Shown piece by piece: positions 11,879-22,842 of a stretch of DNA of 64,000 bases (the first letter of the stretch is position 1; every line of letters starts with the position of its first letter). The translations under genes were made by a program, and so were the position numbers. Origin of the DNA: Akanthomyces muscarius. Taxonomy: Eukaryota; Ascomycota; Sordariomycetes; Hypocreales; Cordycipitaceae. The stretch spans positions 186,001-250,000 of the forward strand of contig NW_026611614.1 in NCBI RefSeq assembly GCF_028009165.1, read 5' to 3'. Under the pieces are notes generated by a model that had not been told where the DNA came from, made no database searches, and saw only the letters and a list, made by a program, of their open reading frames with translations.

Positions 11879-12649
11879 ATGGAGGATGTGTGAAGATGTA
11901 GGAACAGTGTTTGCTGGCTGACACGGCAGTGCGGCAGAGTGACTGTCGTTCTCTCCCGTTTGCTAGCGGGTCTCAGGTTGCAGCAGTGAACCTTCTACCA
12001 AATACTGCACCAGGGGTGAGCAACGTAAGTTCCCTTAAAGAAAGACGATAATTAGTTGCGCATTCATACGGATGCCTCTATTCCTGACCCGATATTTGTT
12101 GTGCGTTGATGAACGCTGTTCGGGAGCGCCAAGAGCAAAGTAGTGAAGGTGGCTAGGGACAAAACAAAAGGTACCTACCTATTGTACATGCACCTTTCCC
12201 GCCTCATCCCACGCTCCAGCTAGGCTAGGCCGTGTGGGCGCGATGATTCGCCTAACCACAGAGACAGGGGGGGGAGAGCTATCTTCACGTCGCTTCTGCC
12301 GGAGGCTCAGAGTTGTACAGCGAATCATAGTGCCAGATAATACTGGCAATTGCAATTAGGTAGCTCCCGTTTGCGCTATTACTAGCAGCGGAGCCTTTCC
12401 TTAGTCACATATGCCAATGCAAACATCGGGTCGTCTGCGGAACAGCGAACACGGCAAGAGTTGAGCGAGAGCTCGCGACATCGGTAATGGCGACAGTGCT
12501 ATGACCGTCAACACTGAATAGTAAGTAGAAAATTAAAACTATGCTCCATCAAGCTTTAGTCGTCATCATGACGCGCGAAGCGGCAAGGCTTACGCAGGTT
12601 TCTAAATGAGAGCAGAGCCTGGAGTGGCGGAACCCTCGAAGCGCTGCTT
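11879..12649. other. Intergenic, no gene seen
   Basis: No coding signal recognised; a G8 run lies at about 12268. Confidence 0.35.
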
Positions 12650-13084
12650 CTAGTAGGCGGTTTTTCCAATGATGTCACCTGTCAAGATTTTGCATAAGTG
12701 CTTTAATATGAATGCGATGGGAGAACAATTCGGTCGCGTGGTCCTAGGCAGACTGTTACAGCGCGGAATATGCTCTTCTGTTCTAGCCAGGGAATTGCTG
12801 GGGCCACAATCTTTCAATTCGAGGCCAATGATCAGCTTCGCGGCCTCAGAGATATTATGGTCCAAATATTCCCTACCGATCTGCATACCGACCCCAAGCT
12901 GGGGGAACAAAGGTTAGCGAAAAAGCAAGATTATTAGCAAAGTCAGAGTTGCACTCACAAGCAAGCAAGTTATCTGGCCGCGAACGGAACGGCGAAGAAA
13001 TTGGGCCGTGGTATGTGTAACTGCTGCTGAAGAAGAAAATACGCGATGTCTTAGGATGAGGGTTAGCTGGACCTTGTTGGTCAT
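12650..13084 (-). CDS. Hypothetical two-exon protein with mitochondrial-like leader
   Basis: The model starts at ATG 13084. Exon 1 (13084-12960) reads MTNKVQLTLILRHRVFSSS, basic and hydroxylated and without acidic residues, like a mitochondrial presequence. The intron has donor GTGAGT, branch GCTAAC and acceptor CCCCAG (12899-12901). It joins in phase 0 to exon 2, which begins LGVGMQIGREYLDHNISEAA and ends at the stop at 12650-12652. The product is about 127 residues. I do not recognise the family. The three well-placed splice signals and frame continuity are the evidence. The opposite strand also has an open frame over exon 2, so the strand is not certain. Confidence 0.4.
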
Positions 13085-13252
13085 TGGAAGAGTGCAGAGC
13101 GCGCAAGAACAGATGATGATTGATTTAATGCCTGCGTGGATGTGTGTGTGTATAAGCTAAGATCGGTGCCCGAGTGGCTCCCTGTTTGATGAATCGACAC
13201 TATGATAGTATCTCGATAGAATAAGATCATTATGCTGGTGGTGTTGTAGAGT

Positions 13253-14316
13253 CTAGATGCGTGCAAGCTCCCGGACCCTTATGTACTGGAGCATCATGTT
13301 GACCTGAATTCCAACCGCAACAATAGCATCAAAATCGTTCTCCCCGCTGGCCTTCATGAGGCAGGCCTCCATAGAGTTGCAAAATGGCAGGAAGTTCCTA
13401 GTCTCCTTTGCGAGCTCAAACGCGGTGTTGATGCTGACGGAATTGCTGTCGGGCTTAGCCTGCTCCTCCGCCCCGGAGCCTACAGCGACGATGGGCTCCC
13501 CGGAGAATTTTGCTAATGCCCTGCTGAGCGGACCGGCTACTGCGTCCAGCAAGTCTAGCACCTTGGTCATAGCCGAGGCGTTGCGCTCTGCCGGCTGAAG
13601 GATGTCGCACAAGCACAGCAGGCGCGGCATGTTGCTGAGCGCATTGTGCGTCTGGGTAGTGATATCCAGGATATCCGGCCGGTCGAGCAACTGGCGCTTG
13701 TGTTCTATCATACGTAGTACGTCAATACCATATAGGCGGTGCAACATGCCCGTCTCCAGCATGATTATGGCGTCAAGGGGTTCGAGGCTACTATAGAGTG
13801 TGCACCACTGCGAAAACAGCCAGGACTGGCTGATAGGATCTGAAACGGGATCTTGGAGCGGCTCGCTTCGTACCACTGTCGCTAAGTGAAGGATAAGTGC
13901 GGGAGAGACGCCGTTACCGTCACCGTCAGGCTGTGCCATTGTGTGATAAGCTAGCCGCCGCTAACTGAATTAGATTAGGGCAAATTTGAGAGTGGCCAAG
14001 TGACACTTACCTCTAGTAAACGGGCAAACTTCGCCGCGTGGTGGGCTGTAACGCTGCACGCCGGGTCGAAGATCCAATCTAGTACCATACTGCGTACTTC
14101 TTCGTATCGTTGTGACGCAGACTTGAATCTTCGCCCAACTTCCGCTATCTGGAGCTGGAGAGTGTGTTTCTGTGGGCTATTGGCGGGAAGGGCATCGACT
14201 AGGGGTTGGATGTTGGGGATGAAGTTGTAAACACTGACACCACAGCCCTCTACAGCTAGGGTAGTAGAGTCTGGACTGGGCATACTTGCTGCGGCTACCG
14301 ACGCTAGGCTTTGCAT
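13253..14316 (-). CDS. Hypothetical helical protein, two exons, about 327 aa
   Basis: Exon 1 runs 14316-14011 from the first in-frame ATG (MQSLASVAAAS). The intron, 14010-13931, has donor GTAAGT, branch CTAAT and acceptor CACAG. It joins in phase 0 (KFARLLE to PDGDGNG) to exon 2, 13930-13253. The protein is soluble and leucine-rich with predicted helices (HTLQLQIAEVGRRFKSASQ; VLDLLDAVAGPLSRALAKFS; AFELAKETRNFLPFCNSME). It has no signal peptide or membrane segment. The frame stays open upstream of the chosen ATG for over 100 bases, so an upstream exon could exist. I do not recognise the family, and nothing around it points to a function. Confidence 0.5.
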
Positions 14317-15683
14317 CGGGGTCGAAGAGAGCGCTATATTTGAAAAGGTCAAGAAGAAGCTTGAATTAGTGGAAATGCCGCGTGCAAACTTGAGAACACG
14401 TACGTGGCGGCATTTTTGCGAGTGTTTAAAAGACGGTGAAGGAAGAGAAACCTGGAGCTACTACTGCTTTTTGTGTGAAGAAATCAGGTCCAATTCACTG
14501 GGGTGGATGGTTCACGTGAAAATCACGTCAAAGTGAGAAGCAAACGGGGACATGAAAACTCCATCAAAACATGTGCCACCCCCCCCCCAAGAAACTGCAA
14601 ATCAGTTGGTCATTTGTAGTCATCGCGCCGTAGCATCTGCTCGACTACGGCATCTTCGCTAGAACGGCAAGTTTAGCATAAAGGTGGTGCGTGAGACGCG
14701 CGATAGCCGCTATATCAACGACAGCTTGCCTTTCGGCGCCAGTGCGATCTGAATTTGCTTCGAGGAAGTCGATTCGAAGTCCCACGTGGGAACATACACC
14801 TGGCTCGCGATCAAGGAGTATTGCCGCATCGTCCAGTACCAAGCCGACCGTCCCCCGGTCGGCGTGGGACGTAGAGGGCTGGCTGGAGTTTGAAAACGAA
14901 GACCATGTAAATCTCAACATGTTGGAATCACGAAAGATTGGTCTGGATCTATTGTTGATTTGGATGATCAATGAGAGCTCTGCATCTGACTGCCTCCACG
15001 CAACACGGCCAGGTAGGCCCTTTTCCGGCCACACGAGACCACTAATAAAAGTACACTACCTAACACAGTTTCTGTAATACCTAGAATTTTAAGTTGCCTA
15101 CGGGGAGGCCTCTACAAGTATCTATCTCAGGACCAGCCAGCCAGCCAAGCGACTTCTCAGATTGGACTGATGGAGGACGTGAAGGACACCGGACGTACAG
15201 TCGGACGGACGGTGGTATTCGTCCCCGTGTCAGGAGCCCCGCGGACCTCTCTTTTTATTCATGACCCAGTTCCTCTTGAGCTATAGTACCATAGCTAGAC
15301 TTCTATAGATACGTCCAATGCCTTGATTGGATAGAAAGGACGTTAAATAATTCATCTTCATCATCATCTTCGTGACTAGTGGCCAGCGTGGAAGCTACAT
15401 TACTTGAATAAATTAACTTCAAAGGCAAGCTGAAAGGATTGAATTGACGGCCGTGACGTCAGTATCTACAAAATTGAAGACGTTGAGGTGGAAGTTGAAT
15501 TGATGACCAACCTGGCCACGTGAATACATTGAACATGCATGGGAAACCTAACATACAACAGGTAACTTAACGATGAGGAAGGCATGTTATAGTAAAGTCA
15601 GGTTTATAACTCATGATCCCCAAGATTCCGACTTTCTAAATGCTAAGCTATACTGGGGAGGGCGGAAGTGTATGAACACCTAT
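14317..15683. other. Intergenic with one unassigned minus-strand frame
   Basis: A minus-strand open frame covers about 15034-14645 (segments SDAELSLIIQINNRSRPIF, VGLVLDDAAILLDREPG, AERQAVVDIAAIARL). It has no convincing ATG and I do not recognise it. The rest holds a C10 run near 14580 and CATCAT-type simple repeats near 15361 and 15775. Confidence 0.3.
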
Positions 15684-16518
15684 TTATTTATCCTTGGACT
15701 TCTTCCGCGGCCGCCTTCTCTTGCGCTTACCCTTGACTGTCGCCAATTCAGAGCCCTCCGCCATGTCTTGCTCATAATCATCATCATTATCATCATCATC
15801 AGCGCCATCTTCTATAGCCCCTCGCCCCTCGTCTGTCTGCGAGTAGGCTAAGTAATAGCTGGCCGGCGGCGTCCAAGTCAGCTGCTCGTTCTGCTTCCCA
15901 CAGCTCTACAGCAGGATAGGGGCCGAGATCTCGTTGAAGCCCTCGGTAAACTCTCGAGGATGCAGGAGCCGTTTTGGAAGCCCCTCGTCGTCGACGGCAG
16001 TGTAGACATGGCCCTCGTAATCGAATCTCTCGTCCTGGGGTTTTCCGGGACGCTCGTCGGCAAAAACTGTGATGTGCGGATCGTCGTCGGTCTTTTCACC
16101 ACCCCCCGTAGTCGATTCATGAATCAGGCTCCTAAAAGTCGCACACACACACACACAAGGTTAGCAGGTTGGTTTTGGGGGGCATAGGAGTGAGAGAACG
16201 GGCAATATAGAGTGGTTCGGTTCCACGTACCTGATGCACCAGACTGTCAAGCCAGTCTCGACTGCCGCTGCACGGATGATGGCGTGAAATGCCTCGCGGC
16301 GCTCCTCTCGGGGTGGGTTGTAGTACCAATGAATCTAATAGTCAAAGGCAATGAGCATAAAAGGCTCTGTATACTGAGAGTCGACCAAATAGAACAGTTA
16401 AACGCACCATTGGATCCTCGATTGTGCCCTGACCTACAATGCCACCCTGCGCCGTATAGTCGCCCCTTTTCTTCCCCTTTCTTCCCTTGGACCTTTTGCT
16501 GCTCCTGGAAGAGGACAT
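15684..16518 (-). CDS. Hypothetical three-exon gene with one in-frame TAG and a basic C-terminal tail
   Basis: Exon 1 is 16518-16408 (MSSSRSSKRSKGRKGKKRG). Intron 1 is 16407-16335 (GTGCGT to TTAG). Exon 2 is 16334-16231 (IHWYYNPPREERREAFHAII). Intron 2 is 16230-16132 (GTACGT, branch GCTAAC, GTGT repeat, acceptor TTTTAG). Exon 3 starts at 16131 with LIHESTTGGGEKTDDDPHI. All junctions keep frame. A TAG at 15906-15908 follows ISAPILL. The same frame stays open for about 73 more codons, with an acidic run (DDDDNDDDYE) and a nuclear-localisation-like KGKRKRRRPRKKSK, to TAA at 15684-15686. The likeliest reading is an intact ancestor of about 245 aa that acquired a TGG- or CAG-derived TAG. I do not recognise the family. 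Confidence 0.55.
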
Positions 16519-16659
16519 GTTGCTTGGCCACGGGGTAGTTGGTTACGCGATGAACATTCCTTGATCACAGGTAGAGTCCAGAGGCGGGGCCCAACAATGG
16601 CCTATTATTTATAAACAAACATGTTCATTGTGCTCGGACTTTTCCTGCTTGGGCAGCCC

Positions 16660-16686
16660 TTCAAGCCTGAAAGCTTCAGGCTTGAA
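16660..16686. repeat. Perfect 12-bp inverted repeat with 3-nt loop
   Basis: TTCAAGCCTGAA (16660-16671), loop AGC, then TTCAGGCTTGAA (16675-16686). It could form a stable hairpin and lies between the hypothetical gene ending at 15684 and the kinase gene starting at 17208. A T14 run follows at 16887-16900. Function unknown. Confidence 0.8.
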
Positions 16687-17207
16687 GTGGGTCTCGTCTC
16701 ATAAATAGACGGAATCAAATTCACGGAGGATACTTGGCAATAACGCGAGATGATGCTGCTGTTCGGGCTTACAGCGTCCTGGGCCAGGTCGAGCGGGTGA
16801 ACCCAATGGCCCCACTTCTGTCGTTTGTCGCACACACCAACAGCCGCTAGGCACTGGTCAGTAGTTGTCGATTTAGTCAAGCCAGGTTTTTTTTTTTTTT
16901 CAAGGTAAGAAAAATTCATTCTCTTTTCTCTTCTCTCTTTATTGGCTCATTGTTATTTATTACACATGCCACCCCTAGGCACGTGTAGGTCGCTCTGTAA
17001 GACAGCTACAGTACTAACCAGCATCCAGGCTAGCGGCCCAGTCACCCATGGACTGGCGCAAACTCTTACTAATCACTGGCTGTATCACGCAAATTGCATG
17101 CATAACGTTATAATCTTCTTCACCCTTCCATCTTTCCAAGCTACACATACTGCACATGCAACAGCCTTAAAGACACAGCAAAGGAAATCAAAAGCGAAAG
17201 CAGAAGC

Positions 17208-18699
17208 ATGCCCACTCTTGTTGCTGTCAATGCGGCCACGACCGCTGCCGACGAAAACTTGAACCTAAAATTAAACCCACGGCCTAGAGCCAGGTTCTTC
17301 GGAGAAGCAGAGTACGTCGAAAAGATCTGCCGCTACCGCTACGGCCGCGGCGGCTACCACCCTGTCCATCTCGCCGACACACTCGACCAAGGCCGGTACC
17401 GCGTCATCCACAAGCTCGGCCATGGCGGCTTCTCGACCGTCTGGCTTTGCCTCAACACAGAAGATGCTCGGCGGCCCACGTATGTCGCCGTCAAAGTTCT
17501 TGCCGCAGAGGACGACAGGGAGGTTGACTGCCGCGAACTACGCATCGGCCTGCACCTGCGTGAGCGACTCACGGGGGACCAGCCCTTCTGTCTGCCGCTC
17601 AGGGAATTTCGCCTCGAGGGTCCTAACGGAACGCATATCTGCATCGTGTACCCCGTCAGGGGCCCGACGCTGGGGTCTGCCATGGATGTCTTTGCCGAGA
17701 GGCAGGACTGTGCAGGGACTGTTCGGCGACTACTTGGACAGGTCGCAACAACGTTGGATATATTGCATAAAAATGGAGTATGCCACGGAGGTTTGTTTGA
17801 CTTCCCATGACACACAAACACACCTGTATTGTTGCCCGCAGAGCTAATAATACATCACTCCAGATCTTCGTCCTGAAAATGTATTCATTGGGCTCAAATC
17901 TCTAGATGGCCTTGACGTGCCCGCGGTGTACCGCATACTCGGGGAGCCTGATACACACGAAGTTACTCTGATTCGAAGTGACCATACAGCAGAGTCTGTC
18001 CCCCGTTACCTCGTCTACCCTGTGCATGCGCCCGATATTTCGCTCAGCTATCTCCTGCCCCAAGTCTACATCGCTGACTTCGGCGAGTCCTTCTTCTACG
18101 AAGAGGAGTCGCCGCGCGTGACGGGCATACCGCGCGCGTACTGCGCCCCCGAAGCGGTGTTTGACAACATCTCGGGGCCTGCGTCAGATCTCTGGTCCCT
18201 CGGCTGCCTCTTCTTCGAGACGCGCCTCGGCTGTAAGATCATCGAGCCGGCTGACTTGCTCTGCCGCAATGACGACGAGTACATCCTCAGTCTTGCGCTG
18301 ATTCTGGGGCGACTGCCCGAGTCCTGGTGGGCCCGCTGGCAGCCACGGCATGAATACTTTAGGCCTGACGATGATGGTGAATATAAGGATGAAGATAAAG
18401 ACGCCGCCGCCAACTATGACGAGCAGCGAAAAGGCACGCACGACCGTCTGAAGACGCAACCGGGAAAGTTGGAGAGTTTTATGCCATGCGGGTTGAAGGA
18501 ACCACGGTCAATTCGGGAAAAGATAGAGGTCAGCTGCTACAGCGCCGATTTTGAAGGCAAGGAGCTCTGCAAAGCCCAGCACATGACGGCGATGGAGGTC
18601 AGTGCTATGGCGGATTTGTTAAAGCAGCTGCTGCGCTATGTGCCAGGAGAACGAATATCTGCTGAAGACGCAGCCAACCATGGATGGTACCAGATGTAG
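17208..18699 (+). CDS. SRPK-like serine/threonine protein kinase
   Basis: Exon 1 is 17208-17790 and exon 2 is 17864-18699, coding for 472 residues. The intron has donor GTTTGT, branch GCTAAT and acceptor TCCAG, and the junction rebuilds the catalytic-loop Asp. Kinase landmarks are in order: YRVIHKLGHGGFSTVWL (Gly loop), VAVKVL (ATP-binding Lys), GVCHGDLRPENVFIG (catalytic loop), YIADFGESF (DFG), CAPEAVF and SDLWSLGC. The N-terminal FFGEAEYVEKICRYRYGRGG and YHPVHLADTL segments are typical of fungal SRPK-like kinases, which phosphorylate SR-type splicing factors or related RS proteins. All key residues are present and no stop interrupts the gene, so it looks functional. Its actual substrate is unknown. 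Confidence 0.9.
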
Positions 18700-19438
18700 T
18701 ATAAGTATGGTGCCATATAGGTATAATAAAGACACACACACATATAGATATAAAGAAACCACATTACTTTTTAGCTTTTTTCTCTCCAGCCATTGTACTC
18801 GACCACGACATCGCAGGGCCCGCCGAGGAGGCGCAAGGCGGCGTCATCGTGACGTCGCGCTGCATTAAAAGAAAAGGACAGAAGAATTCGCTCGGAGTAA
18901 GGATACATGCCCCGCAAAGTCAGTTGAACGACACTCAGTTCATCCAGCCGCTCAATTTAGACACAAGCAAACCGCCATGCTACGTAGGTATCTGATCAAA
19001 ACTAAGCGGAAGTTCATTGGCTCGACTCCGACGGCCAAAGCAGTATAAATAACGGTTCGCTGGTGAAAAGAAACATGCTGTCATGGGATGCTACGCCAGC
19101 GCCCAGATCAGAAGCCATTTCGGCTTTCTGTTTGCTTTCAAGGTGGGTGTCTTGTGTGCTGCAGTAGCCGATCAGATAGACGGATGCATTGGTTTTCATA
19201 ATATACTGGTGCTTAGACCGATAGTTTGCACACTCTATCTCGCATGAACCATTTCCCCATTGTGATTGATTGACGTTACATGCGTCTGGAGAATCAGAAA
19301 TGAGGCCTGAACAAGGACAGGATAGGGACTGGTTGTGAAGACTTCAGCATTCAGATTGCGATGTGTCCCCGGCGACACGAAAATATCCGTTGCGGTCGAA
19401 GTCATCGTGCAACAATTCTGTGACGCTTCTCGAGCGGC
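18700..19438. other. Intergenic, possible orphan exon on minus strand
   Basis: On the minus strand about 18861-18768 reads RHDDAALRLLGGPCDVVVEY and NGWREKS before a stop, preceded by an acceptor-like TTTTCTTTTAATGCAG. It could be a last exon, but I found no upstream partner. The rest shows nothing. Confidence 0.25.
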
Positions 19439-20250
19439 ATGATGATAACGACCATGACGGAGCAGAAGCCAAGCAACGCCAAAGCGAGGCAGGAGTCACA
19501 CGAGACAAGCGAGATAGAGGTTCCGGCAGGAAGAGCAGCAACGACGGCGCCCACAAGACAATACTGCACACAAACCTGCCTTTTTTACCTCAAGTTAGAC
19601 CGTACGCTGGATAGCAGGTGCCCTAACGTGCTATCCTATTGTGTCCGCGGCGGTGCACAGCACCCGATCAACGCCACGGAGTTTACCGAGCTAGTGGGCG
19701 AGCAGCTGCGTCAAGACCTGTACCAGAGCTGTGATGCGCTCATAGGTCAGAGCCAATTCGGGTCAAGCGGTGCTGTTCAGGCTGGACCTAGCATAGTTCG
19801 GCTACACTTTTGTTAGCAAGGGTAGCGTGTCTAAGCGCTTAGAGAACGAGTGTAGGGTCTATCAACGACTTGACAAGCTTTAAGGCAAGGTGGTGCCGCT
19901 GCACCTAGGCATAGTCTCGTTTAATCCTGGTTACCTCTTGCCTGGCGGCGCGCTCCTGGTCCACATAATGCTAACATTATGGGTAGTAACGCCAAATCTA
20001 TAATTGGAGGTGTATCGCTCTATATAGACGCTCTATAAGAATAGCGTGGACTATTAAGACGAACGCGGACCTAATCTGCTTTAGAACGTTAAGCAAGGTC
20101 GCGCAATAGTGATCAATTTCGACTATACGACCCTACTCCGACCACCTTAATATAGGCTCGTGTCTATACTTTCCGCGGGGGGCAGGAAACAAAGAAGAGG
20201 CGAGCTAAGAAACCGCAAGGGAAAGCGAAATGTGCTAGGCACGACCTCAA
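19439..20250 (+). pseudogene. Relic of FunK1-like fungal protein kinase family gene
   Basis: The frame reads QYCTQTCLFYLK, DSRCPNVLS and HPINATEFTELVGEQLRQDL, the conserved opening of a large fungal kinase-like family. After a frame change come FGYTFVSKGSV, ECRVYQRLDKL, KVVPLHLGIV and LVHIMLTLWV. Then GPNLLWNVKQGRAIVINFDY appears, which matches the catalytic and metal-binding end of the family. The segment between these, where the catalytic loop should start, is shortened. There are several TAG stops and frameshifts. The protein is dead. Such kinases are commonly multi-copy in fungi and often lie near transposons, as here. Confidence 0.7.
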
Positions 20251-20629
20251 GCTGGTTTTGAGCATAATAATATACTATGAAGTGCTCAAATCATAATCTG
20301 GCGAGTTTCGCGAGAGCAGAACAATTGAGTGATTAAGAAGATGTATCCAAAAATGATCGTGCCCTATATAAGGAGGGAAATTTCCGCTGCAGATGCTACT
20401 GTTAGTATAGGGTAGTGTGGTAGGCAGCCGCTGGACAGAGGTAAGTGTTGGCATACTCACTCCCCTTTGTAGAGCAATTTAACGCTACGATCTGGAAAAT
20501 TCAAGCACAAATCAGCGTCAGCAGAATGGGCGTCTCGTGTGACACTCGATGCATGCATGATCTGTGAGCATACGCTAATCCATCAAAGCACGAACGATCT
20601 AACATTCTCGCGATAACAACACTACGAGA
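20251..20629. other. Short gap, no gene seen
   Basis: No coding signal recognised between the kinase relic and the Myb fragment. TATATAAGGA at about 20365 resembles a TATA box but nothing obvious starts from it. Confidence 0.3.
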
Positions 20630-20940
20630 ATGCGCTCGCAGCGTCGATACGACCGGTGGTCTAGACTGGAGGACGACAAACTTGACCAACTATTCGCGAC
20701 AGAGGGGCCAAGCAACTGGCGAAGCAAGGCTGAGAGGCTCGGATCACGAAATTCAAAGCAGTGCCGTGATCGGTACCATCTTAAACTAAAGCCCACGTTG
20801 AATCATAGGCCTATTACTCCAGAGGAAGGGGCACAAATTATAGCCCTTGTCGGGAGAATCGGACACTGATAGGCCGAGATTGCCCGCAAGCTACACGGGC
20901 GCAGTGACAAAGTCGTCCAAAACTGGTGGTATTGTTACTG
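20630..20940 (+). pseudogene. Myb/SANT DNA-binding domain fragment
   Basis: From ATG 20630 the frame reads RWSRLEDDKLDQLFATEGPS, then NWRSKAERLGSRNSKQCRDR and PITPEEGAQIIALVGRIGH. TGA and TAG follow directly, after which AEIARKLHGRSDKVVQNWW continues in frame. This is a two-repeat Myb (R2R3-like) with the regularly spaced Trp residues. The double stop lies where the family has Arg-Trp, consistent with CGA-to-TGA and TGG-to-TAG. The DNA-binding part is nearly complete, but any effector region is missing. It is directly followed by a glycosyltransferase fragment. Confidence 0.75.
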
Positions 20941-21071
20941 CAAAAGAGCTTTGCGCCACAGAAACTGTTGCTGTGTAGATGAGGGGCAACGCCTACTGCG
21001 AGCGGAGTCTATTCGTTGCAGTTGTCGAACAACATGTCAGGGCAGTGGTCTCCTCAGAGCTATTTTTATTA

Positions 21072-21566
21072 CCTCCTTGCCCGGTAGCAATGCCGCGAGC
21101 TTACTAGTTATATCCCGACACGCCGATACTATCTTCGCAACTCATGCTAGTACAGCCAAGCGTATAAGAGTTTGAACGCGTTATGGCGGCGGTCCATGTT
21201 GCGAAAAGCGATGACTACGACATGGAAATCGTCAATACCCTCTATAAAGATCAGGCGCTTGCCCTCCCGCATCGGCCTTACGACATGTTAACGGCGGCAT
21301 TCCGCAGACAGAATTATACACAGTATCTTAGCTCGGAGAAAGAGTCTTGGGATCCTGTGGCGGCGCTGAACGAGGCAAAATTCCTACATTTTTCGGATTG
21401 GCCCGTACCAAAACCTTAGATACAGATGTCCGAAGGGGTCAAAGCAGAGAAACAGCCGAATTGTCACTAAGTGGATGGCGTAGAGCTTTGCGTTAAAAGA
21501 GAGCTGTGGAACGGCTTTTACTCTTATTTTGCCTATAGACGAGAGCGCATCTGCAATGCAAGGGAG
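21072..21566 (+). pseudogene. GT8 glycosyltransferase (Gnt1-like) C-terminal fragment
   Basis: The frame reads PPCPVAMPRAY, TAG, LYPDTPILSSQLMLVQPS, TAA, EFERVMAAVHVAKSDDYDME, IVNTLYKDQALALPHRPYDM, EAKFLHFSDWPVPKP, TAG. It then continues GVELCVKRELWNGFYSYFAY. This matches the C-terminal half of fungal glycogenin-like GT8 enzymes (glucose N-acetyltransferase type). The HFSDWP motif is typical. The N-terminal half with the DxD metal site is absent. Stops replace Trp after MPRAY and after VPKP, which fits TGG-to-TAG. The fragment abuts the Myb relic, so two unrelated genes have been juxtaposed. Confidence 0.75.
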
Positions 21567-21941
21567 AAGAGGAGGCATTTTTATGCAGTTCCTCCTTGAG
21601 AAACTCGAAGTAGTTCAGGAGCTCTTTTGCAGGGTCGCCTGGAGAATCATCAGAATAGCAGAGTTAATGACAGCTAACCGCCTCACATAACGTGACTAGA
21701 GGAGCTGGGCTACTCATTCACGGCGGGGAATATAACCATTACCGTGTCGACATCCAGGGGTCTGACAGCGCTGCGCAATATGGCTAGATAATTTAATACG
21801 GTTCTCTATTATACTGACGATCAAATGAAACAACAATCTACAATACTCTGTTTATAATACCCATCCACTGTGAAGCGTCTTGTCTCTCGGTGGCTCGACC
21901 GGCAGCTCAGGACGCTAAAGGACGTCCATACAGACTAACAC
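21567..21941. other. Short gap, no gene seen
   Basis: No coding signal recognised. This stretch is downstream of both the GT8 relic and the DPBB gene. Confidence 0.3.
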
Positions 21942-22448
21942 TTAAACATCAAAATGATACAGGGTCTCATCTACTATGTCGAATTCAATTTCAATATGCC
22001 CATCTTGACAAGCCAAAGGGGACAAGGCGTTCAGCGCCGTGTAGGAAAAGTCCAGACCGGCGGCACCGTTTGGGTCCCATACAGAATTGGAGCCATGGGC
22101 ACACCGCTCGCAACCATCGCCAATGAAGAAGGGTGCACCGGAGACCACGCCATTGACCGTAACAACAACCCTCTTGCCACAAAATTGAGCGCGACCCGCC
22201 TGTGTCTTCAGCGGCAGGTTGCTCATGGCTACGAGGTTGTTGGTATGGATGTCGTTGAGCGACAGGGCCGAATTGAAGTTGCACATAACGCTTCCTAGAT
22301 TTTGGGTACTGAGATCGGTACCACAAGTCTGTGGCTGCTGGACATCATAGTAGTAGGTACCGAAGCCTTTCCCATGAAGGACCACCTCCTGGGCAGATGC
22401 CGCGGCAGCCAGGGCAACAGTTCCAATAGCGGTGGCAGGCATGTGCAT
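21942..22448 (-). CDS. Secreted double-psi beta-barrel (barwin/expansin-like) protein
   Basis: An uninterrupted 168-residue frame starts at ATG 22448. It has a signal peptide (MHMPATAIGTVALAAAASAQ) followed by the fungal DPBB fold: GKGFGTYYYDV, CGTDLSTQNLGSVMCNFN, FCGKRVVVTVNG, FFIGDGCERCAHG, LDFSYTALNAL and IEIEFDIVDETLY. Six cysteines in the mature part can form the usual disulphides. Relatives include expansin-like and RlpA-like proteins that loosen or bind cell-wall polysaccharide, and several are secreted during host contact. No stop or frameshift is present, in contrast to the relics on its left. No catalytic activity can be claimed. Confidence 0.85.
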   Translation of the reverse strand: MHMPATAIGTVALAAAASAQEVVLHGKGFGTYYYDVQQPQTCGTDLSTQNLGSVMCNFNSALSLNDIHTNNLVAMSNLPLKTQAGRAQFCGKRVVVTVNGVVSGAPFFIGDGCERCAHGSNSVWDPNGAAGLDFSYTALNALSPLACQDGHIEIEFDIVDETLYHFDV

Positions 22449-22650
22449 CTCGCGAGTTGTGCAGGTAGACGTTGTCCATTTTCTGGAAACCGTTCAGTAT
22501 ATGAGATTCGGACGTAGACCTTATAAATTTTCCTGTGTAAGCCCAAACCGGCTCTCGATTGTGTCAGCGTTGCTTCTTGTGTGGCGGCAGGTTAGCCACA
22601 TATTGTTTCTCAATGTAAGCATTTGTCGGCCCTCCGCTAGCTCTAGCGGG

Positions 22651-22842
22651 CTAGTCAGCGTACTGGTCACTCGCGCATTCGTCCACGGGAAACTCTGCGA
22701 CGAGCTCCTCAGGGATGAGACCCTCGTCAGAAGGGCTCAGACTCGCATCGTCCAGAGGAGTGCGCGGCTGACGCTCGTCGGTTGCAACCTCGCCCCAGGC
22801 TCCTGCTGTTTCGTTGATCGATCGCTTGCGGTTTGACGCCAT
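22651..22842 (-). CDS. Small acidic hypothetical protein
   Basis: A 63-residue frame starts at ATG 22842 in the context CCATCCATGGCG and reads MASNRKRSINETAGAWGEVA, with an acidic second half (PEELVAEFPVDEC). After its TAG the same frame stays open for about 31 more codons ending PPHKKQR, so this may be another gene shortened by a TAG. The frame also extends upstream of the ATG. No family recognised. Confidence 0.3.
   Translation of the reverse strand: MASNRKRSINETAGAWGEVATDERQPRTPLDDASLSPSDEGLIPEELVAEFPVDECASDQYAD

Noticed and set aside
18768..18861. Last exon of a minus-strand gene after a TTTTAATGCAG acceptor
   Set aside because: No upstream exon or family match could be found.
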